Source of the DNA: Colias croceus
Taxonomy: Eukaryota; Arthropoda; Insecta; Lepidoptera; Pieridae
Length of the DNA stretch: 64,000 nt
NCBI RefSeq assembly: GCF_905220415.1
Contig: NC_059539.1
Location: 1,302,001 to 1,366,000, forward strand
Direction of reading: 5' to 3'
In this document: positions 1 through 11,290 of the stretch, one piece after another
Position numbering within the stretch: the first letter of the stretch is position 1
Layout: each line of letters opens with the position of its first letter
Position numbers and translations under genes: made by a program
Notes under the pieces: generated by a model
Seen by the model: the letters and a program-made list of their open reading frames with translations, nothing else
Databases searched by the model: none
Told to the model about the DNA's origin: nothing

Positions 1-72
1 TATGTAAGTAGTTCTAAGGTTTCCTATCTGTACAACTATTAAAGAGTTAAATAAATAAATAAATAAATAAAA
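1..72 (+). repeat. A-rich repeat tail, probable LINE 3' end
   Basis: The segment ends in about five AAAT units (roughly 48-72), the form of tail left by insect non-LTR retrotransposons. The body of the element would lie before the window. It could also be a simple microsatellite. Confidence 0.35.
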
Positions 73-348
73 TTTAACAACGGTCTTCGGCACCATATCA
101 TAAATTTTCAAACGTTTCTATTTCATTGACGTGAATGAATGATTTTAAAAAGTTACGACTAAATAAGAAGGATTTGCACCATTCGACGTCACGTGGTACA
201 ACCTAAATGGTATTATACTGATAATTGTTTACTAGAATACTGATAATTTTTTGAAAATTTTCTCTGGTCGTTGACGTCAAACTGACAGGTTGAATTCAAT
301 TGTGAAATTATTGGCCGACATTTGGGACGGAAAAATAATCCCCCGAAT

Positions 349-555
349 AATACCACACGAGCTTCAAAATTATCTGGCATTTCCCTCAAGGTTCCCTGCA
401 AACAAATAAAGTCGTCAAGTTTTTCAGGAAAAATCACTCGCGCTTCGCGCTCGTGATTTTTTAACCTTGACTAAAAACTTGACTCCTTCATTTGTTTGCA
501 ACGAACCTATCGGAAAATACCCGATAATTTTGAAGCTCTTGTGGTATTATTATAA
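349..555. repeat. Foldback (inverted-repeat) element with GC-rich palindromic centre
   Basis: The left arm (from AATAATACCACACGAGCTTC) and right arm (ending GAAGCTCTTGTGGTATTATT) are imperfect reverse complements over about 85 bases. They meet at a near-perfect palindrome around 431-463 in which AAAAATCAC and GTGATTTTT flank a GCGC-rich core. A short open frame on the minus strand (213-437) is an arm artefact. This is probably a MITE or foldback element; no target duplication was defined. Confidence 0.55.
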
Positions 556-1860
556 GTGAAAATTGCGTACATTTTCCTTTTTCACCTACTAACTATTACG
601 ATTTTTGTTTCAATGCTTTTTATATTATCGACAAAATGCATTTGCTACAGAGTTACAAATGCACTTTGCTGTTGTAACAAAAATTGAATGCTATCCGCTT
701 GTTATCTCAAGGCCTTCTGAATCTTCAACGTAATTACGGTTACGCAGTTTCAGTGGACAATCATACTAAAACATTTCACCTCACGACCTTTACTAATACA
801 AATATTTTGTCTCTTTTTCTTACTACAATTTCTTACTCACAAAAAGGTACGAATAGGATTAAATATCATATTTTTCTTAAATGTGCAAAAAAAATTAAAT
901 TGACAAAATGGCAAGAAACATATATATTTTACTAGCTTTTCGCCCGCATATGTTATTCAACACCGGGTAATCTATCTTCAAAGTATCCTTTACTATTGAG
1001 GATAGAGTCAGTTAGAGTCTCTAAAAAGATATAGTTTACATAATATTTCTACGGAAATGTATCAACTTTAATTGGTCTCTAATATAGTTAAAGACCAAAG
1101 TTTGAAGACCACTTTCTTTCCTGCAATCCCTTTAAGAAGAAATTACATACGCGTAACAGATTAATCTTATGTGATATAACTTCTCTAATTCTTAAACATG
1201 TTTCTTTTACCGACAACATGATTAATCTGCTTTTGCTTCAGGAATTTAGGTGCTTCCTTTACCTACTTGGAATGGATGCCATCTCACTTGTCAATAATCA
1301 TTTTGGTAATAAGTACGATAAAGATCTGGGTTGTATTCTGCCAAACTGAGGGGCCAGTTTCAAGACTTGCTCTCAGCCGTCAGCAAGTTGCTGATGAAGT
1401 CAGTAATAGCTCATTTGAGAATTCTTGATATCTATCAATATAAGAGGCTAAAGAGAATATATTCGGAAGTTGTGAAACTGACTAGAGGTATTTTTTCTTT
1501 ACTTATTCATGTCACCATGCCAAAAGACGGTCTAAATTTTAATACCAGATGGCCTTTTTAAAATTTACTAATGTTAATAAATTCTAAGGTCCAGTCACTA
1601 TTCGAGGTCCAGTCTGAAAGGGATTTATTTGATTCACTATTCATACGCGAAACTAGGCCAACTGGTTAGCCCAGTAACTGTATTGCGTTTATTTTATAAA
1701 TTGAAAGCAATGCTGCAGAGCTTAAATATTGAGGCATGTTTGAAATTATTTTAACTTGGGAACTGAATTTTTATGTTTATCATGTGAACTGTTTAAATAT
1801 ATGCAGTTATTTACGGCGTATACAATCGTCTAATAAGAACCCTGAAATTATATTTATAAA
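556..1860. other. Non-coding AT-rich DNA, no gene recognised
   Basis: The short open frames here have no recognisable domains and no supporting splice signals. A possible Helitron-type end (ACTAGCTTTTCGCCCGC near 931) is present. The stretch may be intron of the DYRK gene whose last exon lies at 4707. Confidence 0.4.
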
Positions 1861-2182
1861 CTAGCTTCCGCCCGCGAATCCGTCCGCGCGGATGTCGGTC
1901 TTCGCGTGGATGGTTTATTTCTCCATTTTGAGAAACTCTGACATTGACATCTTATAAAATATATCTATTGGATCCAAATACGGCTAGACCTATAATAATA
2001 CGCAACTTGTGTTCGCGGTTCTACTGAACAACGTCTATGGATAAAACTGAAAAATTAAGATTTTTTTTCTACGCATTTTTCCAGGATAAAAAGTATCCTA
2101 TTTTACGCCCAGGATAATAAGGTATAATTATACCAAGTTTCATCGAAATCGAACCGTTACTTTTCACGTGATGCCTTCACAT

Positions 2183-2231
<49 letters not shown>

Positions 2232-2353
2232 ATTTTTTTTAATCACATATTTGGGTTTGGTATCGATCCAGTAACACCCCCTGCTATTTATTTTTTCAAT
2301 ATTTTCAATGTACAGAATTGACCCTTCTACAGATTTATTATATTATGTATAGA
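1861..2353 (-). mobile_element. Non-autonomous Helitron-like element, reverse orientation
   Basis: Read on the minus strand it starts TCTATACATAATATAATAAA and ends in a GC-rich hairpin followed by CTAG. It matches the element at 23992-24468 along its length in the opposite orientation, including the stretch about CTGGATCGATACCAAACC. An internal (CAGA)n run (about 2184-2229) is longer here than the (TGTC)n run in the other copy. There is no coding capacity. Confidence 0.7.
2184..2229. repeat. (CAGA)n microsatellite inside Helitron-like copy
   Basis: About eleven tandem CAGA units. The sister copy at 23992-24468 has only a few TGTC units at the same place, so length has changed after dispersal. 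Confidence 0.85.
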
Positions 2354-4223
2354 TAAGATGATATAAGGACCCTGAAATTTTTGTAACATATTATTTACGT
2401 TTTGATAAATACACTATCAGGCATCAGTAGTTGAGGTGTTTCGGAGACATCTTAGATATAACTGGTAGCAAATGGTGATATATCGACTATGATCCTTTTG
2501 TAGGTACTATTTTATCAATTTCTCAGTATCAAGGATATCTTTTATAGGCTGCCTTGGACGTTGCAGGTTCTTGCCATAAATACAAATTGCTGTACTATTT
2601 AAAGAGCATCTAGTAACTTCTGATAAATGCCTATCATACATGTTTCAAAAATTTACAGAAACTCTAAATCAACCCCTCAATGGTAAACTTAACTTAAAAA
2701 GCACCAGTTTTGTAGGTCCCCACATTCAGTGGCGAGTCGCGAAGACAAAAAACAATTTTGCTCTAAATAGCTTGGAGATCTTAATTTTATTGCTTTTAAA
2801 TCCACTGGCGGCCGGATGGTGGCATTTAAAAACATATTTCTTTAATTGAACATTATAAACAAAAAATTACAGCATTTAATTAGTTTTTATCCCGTTATGA
2901 TTGTGAATAGACCAGCCAGCAAATATTTATAAATATTAAAGTTCTAGATAATTCTACAGAGGGCAACAACCAGTTCTGCCTTGCTCTAGATTTCAGTGTT
3001 CAGTATAATATAGTTAATTTTATATTTGCCATAAACGGGTTTCCAACTAACGAAACAGTTTCAATGATATCATAGCGTTTGTTGAATTCCAAATAAAATG
3101 CCTTAACCCATTGAGCACCGAGCGGCCCAATCGGACCACGACACAATAGATTTTCTACATATTATTGTGTCTGTGATTCCGGGGGTTAGTTATTAAAACG
3201 ACTGATTTCATAAAATATAATTAAGGTATAAGGATCAATAAGAATAGTAGTATTACCACAGAAAATATATTAAATACTATACTAAATTTATAGACTTTAG
3301 TATTAATACTAGAGTTCTTTAGATATACAACACAATTGATGTCGTCTTTGAAGTTAAAGCTGGTCGTAATATTCGAAGGGAGGATTTTCAGAGCATCCTC
3401 AAATATCACATTTAACATCATGAGAAAGTAATGCATAGTTTAAATTCTATGGATGTGGAATGTTGAATAAACATATATAATGTAATGCAAAATAAGTCAG
3501 GATACAGATATATCCATTTAATTTTAAAAATATCTAGATGATCAGCTGGTTTCAAGTTATTATGGAATATAGATTAATTTTGAAATCTTGATTATACATG
3601 AGCCAATTTAATTCACCTCTCTAATTCCGAACTAATACTAAATAGTTAGGTAATGCTAAATGTTCGGTATTTATCTAAGTCATCGTTAAATCTCAAGTAC
3701 TAATCTGAGCTCGAAAACTTTAAGATCAACGAATGTTAATAGTACCTACATAATTTATTATAGAGAATGTATAAAACTAATGCCTCTAAAAACTCTTATA
3801 TGGCAATGACATATGTAGGGACAAAAAGTATATTCAGTTAATAAATGGAATGATATTAATATTTAATATTTCTAAGATTTAATTAATAAAAACCATATAA
3901 AAACTAACATATTGACTCTGTGTGCAATTTTGTAATTAATTAAGAATGGTCTGCAATTTTAACAGCTTTTTTTTTTAAATATCTGGGATAATTGATATAA
4001 AAGCTGACATTGTTATAAACTAAGTATTACGTTCTAGGTAAAGATTTGTATGCATTTTCACGAACCCATAAACGGTTGTCTATCAATTTAAATTAACTTA
4101 TGTGTGAACCGAAAAATTTAAATTAAAAACTGCCAGTTATTTGATGAAACACTTTTCAGCTTTTTAAAATAGGTACTATTGATATTGCAGATTAGTTTCA
4201 TTGATAAATTTTGATTGATTGAG
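2354..4223. other. Non-coding AT-rich DNA, no gene recognised
   Basis: No open frame with domain content, splice context or GC shift was found. If the DYRK gene extends left of the window, this is probably its intron. Confidence 0.4.
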
Positions 4224-4612
4224 TTTTGAAGTGAGACTTCTTTAGGTGCTTTGAGAGTAAAATTTAAAGGTCGCGTCCATGGAGTAAGGCGACGATTTTG
4301 ACGATTTATACTCCATGGAGTAAGGCGACGATTTTGACGATTTATACTCCATGGAGTAAGGCGACGATTTTGACGATTTATACTCCATGGAGTAAGGTGA
4401 CGATTTTGACGATTTATACTCCATGGAGTAAGGCGACGATTTTGACGATTTATACTCCATGGAGTAAGGCGACAATTTTGACGATTTATACTCCATGGAG
4501 TAACGCGACGATTTTGACGATATATATCACACGGAGTAAAGCGATGATTTTGGTAACTTTGAATCTTGCTAAAGAAGTTTCACTTCTTACACGTGTGTTC
4601 AGCACACACTGC
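4224..4612. mobile_element. Small terminal-inverted-repeat element carrying an expanded 36-bp minisatellite
   Basis: The left end TTTTGAAGTGAGACTTCTTT is mirrored by AAAGAAGTTTCACTTC at 4571-4586, followed by a small hairpin tail (ACACGTGTG...CACACA). Related elements lie at 52371-52590 and 62639-62800. Between the ends, a 36-bp unit with the palindrome TACTCCATGGAGTA is repeated about eight times (starts at 4277, 4313, 4349, 4385, 4421, 4457, 4493 and a degraded one near 4529). The long open frames on both strands arise from the repeat and are not genes. Confidence 0.65.
4277..4560. repeat. 36-bp tandem repeat, about 8 units
   Basis: The exact 36-base period is visible from the spacing of CCATGGAGTAAGG. 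Units differ by single bases (AAGGTGACG, GACAATTTT, TAACGCGACG) and the last is strongly degraded. Each unit contains a 14-base palindrome, so single strands could form a ladder of hairpins. Confidence 0.9.
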
Positions 4613-4706
4613 AAAATAAAAAATAGATGATGATGATGTTCATTTTGATGCTGATGATAATGAAAAGAAACGAGGTAACTATAGTTATAAATCCTTATCA
4701 TTGCAG

Positions 4707-4890
4707 ATGGGACCCAAAACGTCGCATAACCCCCACAGAAGCGTCCCGGCACGAGTTCGTGACGGGCTGCCCGCTCGCGTCCCCCCTCGCGCCCGCGTTG
4801 CCGCGCCTCCCCCCTCCCCGCACCGCTCGAGCAGCACTGCTGCACTCGCAGTCGGCGGGCGACGTTGCCGCGATGCTCGGTCGCGCGTGA
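4707..4890 (+). CDS. Last exon of a DYRK2-type dual-specificity protein kinase (partial gene)
   Basis: A 3' splice site (ATCCTTATCATTGCAG) ends at 4706 and the next base completes a codon before WDPKRRITPTEASRHEFV. This matches the end of a DYRK2/3/4 catalytic domain (W-D-P-x-x-R-x-T-P-x-x-A-x-R-H), the last helix of the C-lobe. A proline- and alanine-rich tail of about 40 residues follows, stopping at TGA 4888-4890. The exon is far GC-richer than its surroundings, as expected for a real coding exon in AT-rich DNA. The ATP-binding and catalytic loops are absent, so the upstream exons must lie left of position 1, or the exon is a stranded fragment. Other CMGC kinases (HIPK, CLK) fit the motif less well. 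Confidence 0.6.
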
Positions 4891-5560
4891 CCGGACCGCG
4901 GCGCCTCCACGGGACCGGTGCCAATCACGCGCAACTAGCCTCTATTGTAAACTAATAAGGTCTCTTTTAGAACAGAAGATAACAGGATTCTAATATTTTT
5001 GTGTTTGAACCTTCTTTTATCATTAGGCAGGGGATGTTGGAAAGTATGGACAGGGCTCCATGTGGCTGGTGGCGTACACGCGTAACTAGCCTCTATTTTA
5101 ATGACATAAGGTCTCTTTTAGAGCATATGAAAACAATATTCTGTCGAATATTTTTGTGTTTGAACCTTCTTTTATCAATATGCAGACTGCAGGAGATGTT
5201 GGAAAGTATGGATGGAACACCATGTCACCGGTGACGCAGACGCGCAACTCTCCTCTATTGTAATAACATAAGGTTTCTTTTAAAACAGATGTAAAATGTT
5301 TTCAGTACATATCTGCAGATTACGTTAAAAGATAAGTCAGTCGAGTACACAGACTGTGATGATTAGAGCAGGATTCTGTCCAATAGTTTGACATTCAATT
5401 CCAATCAATCTCCTCTTCAAAGTAGGTACGAATACAATTTTTAAGGTAAGAAATTTGCGCGCGATAGCTTGCATGGGTTCATGGTACTGGAGTTGACGCG
5501 CAATTATTAGCTTTTATTTTGCATAAGATCTCAATAGGAACATCTATTATACTATGATTT
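4860..5560 (+). repeat. Degenerate tandem copies of the DYRK terminal exon end and 3' flank
   Basis: A block of about 165 bp containing GATGTTGGAAAGTATGGA, a variable GGTG segment, ACGCGCAACTAGCCTCTATT and ATAAGGTCTCTTTTA occurs around 4865-5000, 5030-5200 and 5200-5300. A more decayed fourth copy lies near 5450-5550 (TTGACGCGCAATTATTAGC). The first copy overlaps the coding end and stop codon. Copies two and three follow pyrimidine-AG sequences that resemble 3' splice sites, so they could be decayed alternative last exons. Confidence 0.6.
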
Positions 5561-5800
5561 CTGAGTTTATAGTCGTCAAAATACTTTAAAAAAATGACCA
5601 CATGATTCAAAAGTGACAGAGTATACTATTAAAACTAAACATACTATACTACGTACGAAGAAAACAGAAGAAAGATCTTTCCAATTGTTTTGTATATTCA
5701 GTTCATTGGTGTAAACCTATACAACGCCAAACACACTAGCTATACATACATATTTCAACTAATGTTGCCACCATCAGGCAAAGTTATGCTATTAATTTTA
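5561..5800. other. Non-coding DNA
   Basis: Nothing recognisable between the exon-derived repeats and the next inverted-repeat element. Confidence 0.3.
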
Positions 5801-5802
5801 AG

Positions 5803-6628
5803 TATAGGTCTACCAGAATCTGATGGCATATTTATATTTAAGAAATAATAGATTTTCATATGGCAACTTTATTTGACAACTATCAAATTGGTTGTCAAAT
5901 TATTTGTCTTCTTTGCAATTATTGAATAATTTTTAGGATTTTGTCAAAAAAATCTTCGAAAGTGTCGAAAAAGCCGCTGCGATCACACGCAAGAGATGTT
6001 GTTTATAATGTGTATAGAAAAACATTCGATGAAGAAGGGTCAAACACATCACAATTTTCAATTTTAATATTTTATTGGTCAATTGGACTTACCCGTTTTA
6101 ATACTTTTAATTAAAAATATTATATGTAGGTAACTATAATATTGTTTGTTGTTTACAATATAATTTTATGAAAACTTATTACAGGAGTTTCCAATACGGC
6201 TATTCGTCAAGTCCAAGTCAATTTTATAATGTGTATATCTGTTAATACTTACGAAAATACCTAAACAGTTTTATTTTATTTTATAATAAATTATAAGCAA
6301 TCTAGTTTTGATCTGCATTATCATTACATCCATATTTTCACATGGCATAATGATAATGAATATACAAATATAGGTATGTGAAAATAATAATATGTATTAC
6401 CTTTATAAAAATAATATGTATATTATACATGCAAATATGTACCTATATAATATTAAGTGGACATCTCATTATTAAGTACAGTATTGTCCACTTATGTAAT
6501 GTGACTAATAAAACAACAAGAAAATAAAAAATAAGCAGTATCAAGATCGTTCAGTCCATTTTCCCTAGGGTTGCACACTCAAAATTTTGATTTCCCTAAT
6601 TGCCATCAGATTCTGGTTTACCTATAGT
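5803..6628. mobile_element. Probable MITE with about 24-bp terminal inverted repeats
   Basis: The left end TATAGGT..ACCAGAATCTGATGGCA is matched in reverse complement at about 6601-6628 (GCCATCAGATTCTGGT..ACCTATA). The 825-bp interior is AT-rich with no coding frame. Ends in TATA allow a TA target duplication as in Tc1/mariner, but this is ambiguous. Confidence 0.45.
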
Positions 6629-9600
6629 TAACAGTCATGTGTAGAATAGTGTAAATGTGGCCTAAAGATGAGAGACAAATATAGTCTATGTAGAGTTTTG
6701 TATTCAACGGGGCATATCTCTAGATATATCCGAACACAATTTTTCATTGTTCTCATAAAATTTAATAGTTTAGACAACCTGGGCAAAACAAACATAATTT
6801 GTAACCAGGCTTTATAGTTTTTTTATTGTTTATCAAGTCAGATAATTTTGTTTATAAATATAACATACAAATTTAGTAAAAGGACTGGAAAGCTTGATGA
6901 GAAGTGATAATTTTATTTTTTAAATTACGCGCGTTTTTTCCCCTACATTTTTTTTAAGTTTAAATAACATAAACAATGTTGGCCAGTATCTATTCAGACA
7001 GATTTACCTTTTTTATTTAAATTATGGCCAGTAACTTCAAAAACATTCAGCCACGACACAGATAAAAAATTAATAACCATTGCAGCAATGAATTATTATG
7101 CATAAAGTTATCAGTAATCTCTGACATGTATAGGGCAGTCGATCGGTTCCGCGCTAGTTATTATAGGCATTGCAGAATCTAGCTTTGCCTTATGTAAGCT
7201 AGACTGGATCATCTCAATATGAATAAGTATTACGAATCTTGTTAGAGAAAGTATAAGTTAGTTTTTACGGCGTGATCATAGGTTACGTCATTATGTTTTT
7301 TTTTTTGTTATGGCAAGCGTTTGATTGCTGTCAATGTCAAGTTAGAAAATTGTAGATACATTTTTTATTGATAATTAATATGACTGTTGTAGAATTCACA
7401 ATAGTTAATTAGCTTTCAGATACATTTTTAGCTTAAATTAATATTGTCTTAATTTCCATTAATGTTAAATTATTTTATAAAGTGCCAAATGGAGACTGAT
7501 TTTGTTTTAATTGCCTAATTTTATTTCGTTAATTTTGGCTAGGTAGTCATTAATTTATGATTGTAAATACGTTTAGGGTGTTCTGTGTGATATGTAGTTA
7601 ATAAATGTTAGTCATAAAAATATAGTATCAATGTTCAAGGTAAAGTTTTCGTTCACAGCGAAATTAGTAGATAATTTTAGGAAATTTATTTATAATATGG
7701 TATTGATTGAGATTGGGTGTAACTGGTATATATATATACGATACAATTTAAGCACTTGCGTTATTTTATGATTTTAGATTTTTTATGTGGCAACACTATC
7801 GTGTGTTGTCGATGAATTTAAAAAGCTTGCTCTTGTTCATTTAATTTCGTAGCTAATCTTTTAAAATCAAAATTTTATTTTAATAGAAGAGAACGATTAG
7901 AATTTTTACAGATTAATAGATAAGTACCTACACAGTTAAGTGTGATTAAATCGATGTAAAATACTGATAAGCATTGATAATGAGCTTCATATCAATCTTC
8001 TCAGTGTAAGGAACAAGTAGATTTATTATTCTAGAAAAAAACTTAGGCTTTAACCTAAAATCTTCATACTTTCTATATACGTTAAGGATAGAATGTCATA
8101 TCTTCAATATTTAAGTGTAATAGTTGAGTGTTAAAATATATATTTCGCTAGAGTATAGGCGAAGCCGAACTTGGAAATCTTATTAATATTTTTGTGAAAC
8201 AACAAATCAATGATTGAAAACCTTAATTAAATTACCTCATTCTTAAACAATAAATATGAAAAAGTTAAAGACTATCTTCGTGTGAAGAAACTCAAAAGGT
8301 TTTCAATCTATTATACCTATAATACATATGTGAAAGACAGGTCAATCCTATCATTTAGTTTACACATCTTGATAAAAGATAAAACTACATTTTTATGGTG
8401 ATGGTTGAACTAAGCAATTATTCACACCAACGCCATAAAAAAATATCAAAACCTCTTCGCACGATGCAGATGTCAAAATCTATTTATAATCTGTCAAACC
8501 ACGAAAATTCTTTCATTATCTGTGGCGTCGATTTTCCAAAATGGCGCGAAGTGCATTTTATTGTCCTTGGTGTGCCTAGTCTGTTAGTGGGTGTGTAGAA
8601 ATGTTACTCAAACTGGGGACCAGCCAGGCTACTTTCAATTGTCAACGTACCAAAGGGAGCGGTGGCCTCCGCACTTACGAAATATTATATCACTAATGTT
8701 ACATTTATTTTGTATCGGAAAATATGAATGTTCGGGATTTCAAATTCGAATGCGTTTGAATTTTGTTTGACAGGGACGAAGGATTTGTTGCATACAGCCA
8801 AGTTTAATGTCATTTTAATGCTAAGATAATTAATAATAAAGTGCTGTTTAAAAAAAAGGATTATATTATGGAATAATGGCTAAGCAATTATATAAAAAGG
8901 GCAGATATCGTTATATAAGATTTATATTACAATTCTCTAACAACAGTATAATCTAACCCTTACTTTAATAGCTTGTAAAGCTTTTGCCAAACGACAATAA
9001 TAGGCTTTACGCTTGAAACATATTGTTTGAGTAACATTTCGAGTTTCTTATGAAACATTCATGAAGGCGGGTGCTGTGAAAATTACAACACAATCTTTTT
9101 ACGTGTTTTATTATTTTATTTTGTAGTTACGAAATGGTTTTTTTTATTAAGATATTACTTATGTTTGTTATAGGAAATGATGGATATCGGAAAACTTATG
9201 TGTTTGTGATTCTCACCCGCCTTTGTGACGTCATTATCTTTCGTCGAATATAGATTTAGTTAGAGGTGATGGTTGTATCAAATGTACGAATATCAATAAT
9301 GTAAATGTTTCGTTGATGGATAATAAAATTCTTCAAATCGATGTTTATTTTTTTTTAAACCTATTTGTCCACCAAGAGGTAATATGGTCTGTAATATACC
9401 AAAAACTACAGTTGAAAACACAAAGCCTTTTGCAAAAGTTGGTTTAAAAGCTCTATGATGTACCTAATGTTGAAATACTGAATGAAACTGTGTAAAAAAA
9501 TATAAAAGTAATAGAACCGAAAGCAGAATATATTAGAGTCTTTGTGAGTTTCTACTAGACTAAACTTAACTTACACCTAAACGTCTCAACGACTAAACCG

Positions 9601-11102
9601 ATTTGGGTGCGATTTCCACAAATTTTCTTATCTTTCAAGTTTATTTCAAGCAATAAAGTTATTAAATCTTTCTTTTTTCACATTTACTTGTCACTTCTTA
9701 CTGAGTAGGTAAGATAAACAAAGTTACACAATGTTGAAAGCTTTCTCGTTTTACGCATTTTTTCTAAAAATAGTCACAAGATGCTGTTGATGTGAAACCA
9801 TTACGTTTCATCAGATTAGATCCAGCAAAAAGCCGACATTACAGATTTAAGATACTCGAAATTTTCCCATACATTTGTATGAACCTAGACAAGTATAGGT
9901 CTCATTTAGTTTAGAGGAAAATGTGTTTTATTGTGTGGGAATAAAGTAAAAATTTGTGTTTTATTTGTATTGAGGAACTCGGTCAAATTATATGACCATT
10001 TGCATACAATGTGACGACTCTATCTTTGATTATGTAATATTCAGAATAAGTGCGCTTTTAGTATTTTGCGGATGGCGAAGCAAAACCTGGTTTGTAGATA
10101 TGTATCTAGTAATATAAGGTAAGTGATAATTCTTGAGATTCTGCGGATTCCGTTAAAACTGTATAGTATTTTACAATTTTTAAATGAAATAAATGAAGTC
10201 TGATCAAATTATCGTCAGAAATAAAATTTAAAGAATGGATTTTGATTAAATTTGGCATGCAAATCTTTACTCAAAATATGTTTCCCTAAAACTAAAGATA
10301 ATGTTTGTTTGTTTGAACGCGCTAATCTTGAGAACTATCGAACGCGATTTCAAAAATGATTTCACCGTTGACTATGCATGATCGATGAGTGCAGGCAAAG
10401 CCGGGGTGGTTCGATAGCTGTTTATAATTTAAGTACCTATTATAGGCACTTATAAAGAATTATCTTCTTAATATCAGTAAAAGTAATGTTTTTAATTGAT
10501 TAAAAAAACAGAGAGTTAGTCAATAGTTAGGTAAGCTACTTCAGTTGTACTGATCATCAATAAATAAATAATCGAGGTCAACTAATACGGAAAAGATACA
10601 TTTGATTAAATTGCATTTATTTATACATTAAGCACTAACAGTTTATGCAATACGAATTTGTCCGACTTAACCACAATTAACAGCACAGATAATCTAATGC
10701 TATAGGAGCTGCTATGCAATTTGATGGGCGGAGAGACTTACTTACCTTACGTAAACGAAGCAGGTTTTTCAGAAATGCAGTTTTTAATTCATATGAAGAA
10801 ATTATAAAGTGTTTATCTAAATGATGAATGAACTATTTTAATGGTGTAGGTGACTCTACATAGCATCTTGTTACTTTTAATATTTTGGAATAATAATGTG
10901 TGTTGTAACGAAATCATCATAGAGTGCGAACGATGTGACGGGCATCTTCATTCTTCATAATACTGAAGAAAAATTAAATTAAATGAAATCATATATTTTA
11001 TGTGAGGAAAACCATAAAACGAATAGAGTCAATGCATTGGAATTATAATCACAGATTATGGCAATGGTGTGAAATAAAATATTACAACATTTTATTACAT
11101 CA
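6629..11102. other. Non-coding AT-rich DNA with a decayed Helitron-like stretch
   Basis: No gene was recognised. Around 10299-10425 a decayed Helitron-like copy is visible (TTGTTTGTTTGAACGCGCTAATCTTGAGAA, then GCAAAGCCGGGGTGG; shown here as separate motifs of one repeat). The open frame at 8395-8598 has no features that set it apart from chance. Confidence 0.4.
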
Positions 11103-11290
11103 CTAGCTGCTCCGCGCGGTTTCACCCCCGTGGCTCCACTCCTGTTGGTCGTAGCCTGTAATATATAGCCATTCCTTCCTCGATAAATGAGCTATTTAAC
11201 ACCGAGAGAATTTTTCAAATCGGAGCAGTTCCTGAGATTAGCGCGTTCAATCAATCAAACAAACAAACTATCCGTATATTATAGTATAGA
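11103..11290 (-). mobile_element. Non-autonomous Helitron-like element, short family
   Basis: On the minus strand it runs from TCTATACTATAATATACGG to GAGCCACGGGGGTGAAACCG and the terminal CAGCTAGT. Internal text (AACGCGCTAATCTCAGGAAC in variant form, then ATAGCTCATTTATCGAGGAA) is shared with copies at 16384, 21696, 27960, 57940 and 62434. Confidence 0.7.

Noticed and set aside
4242..4496. Repetitive open frames on both strands of the 36-bp array
   Set aside because: The 36-bp unit is a multiple of three without stops; no other coding evidence.
4685..4934. Arginine- and alanine-rich frames overlapping the DYRK exon
   Set aside because: Shadow frames in GC-rich DNA; only the DYRK frame matches a known domain and an acceptor site.
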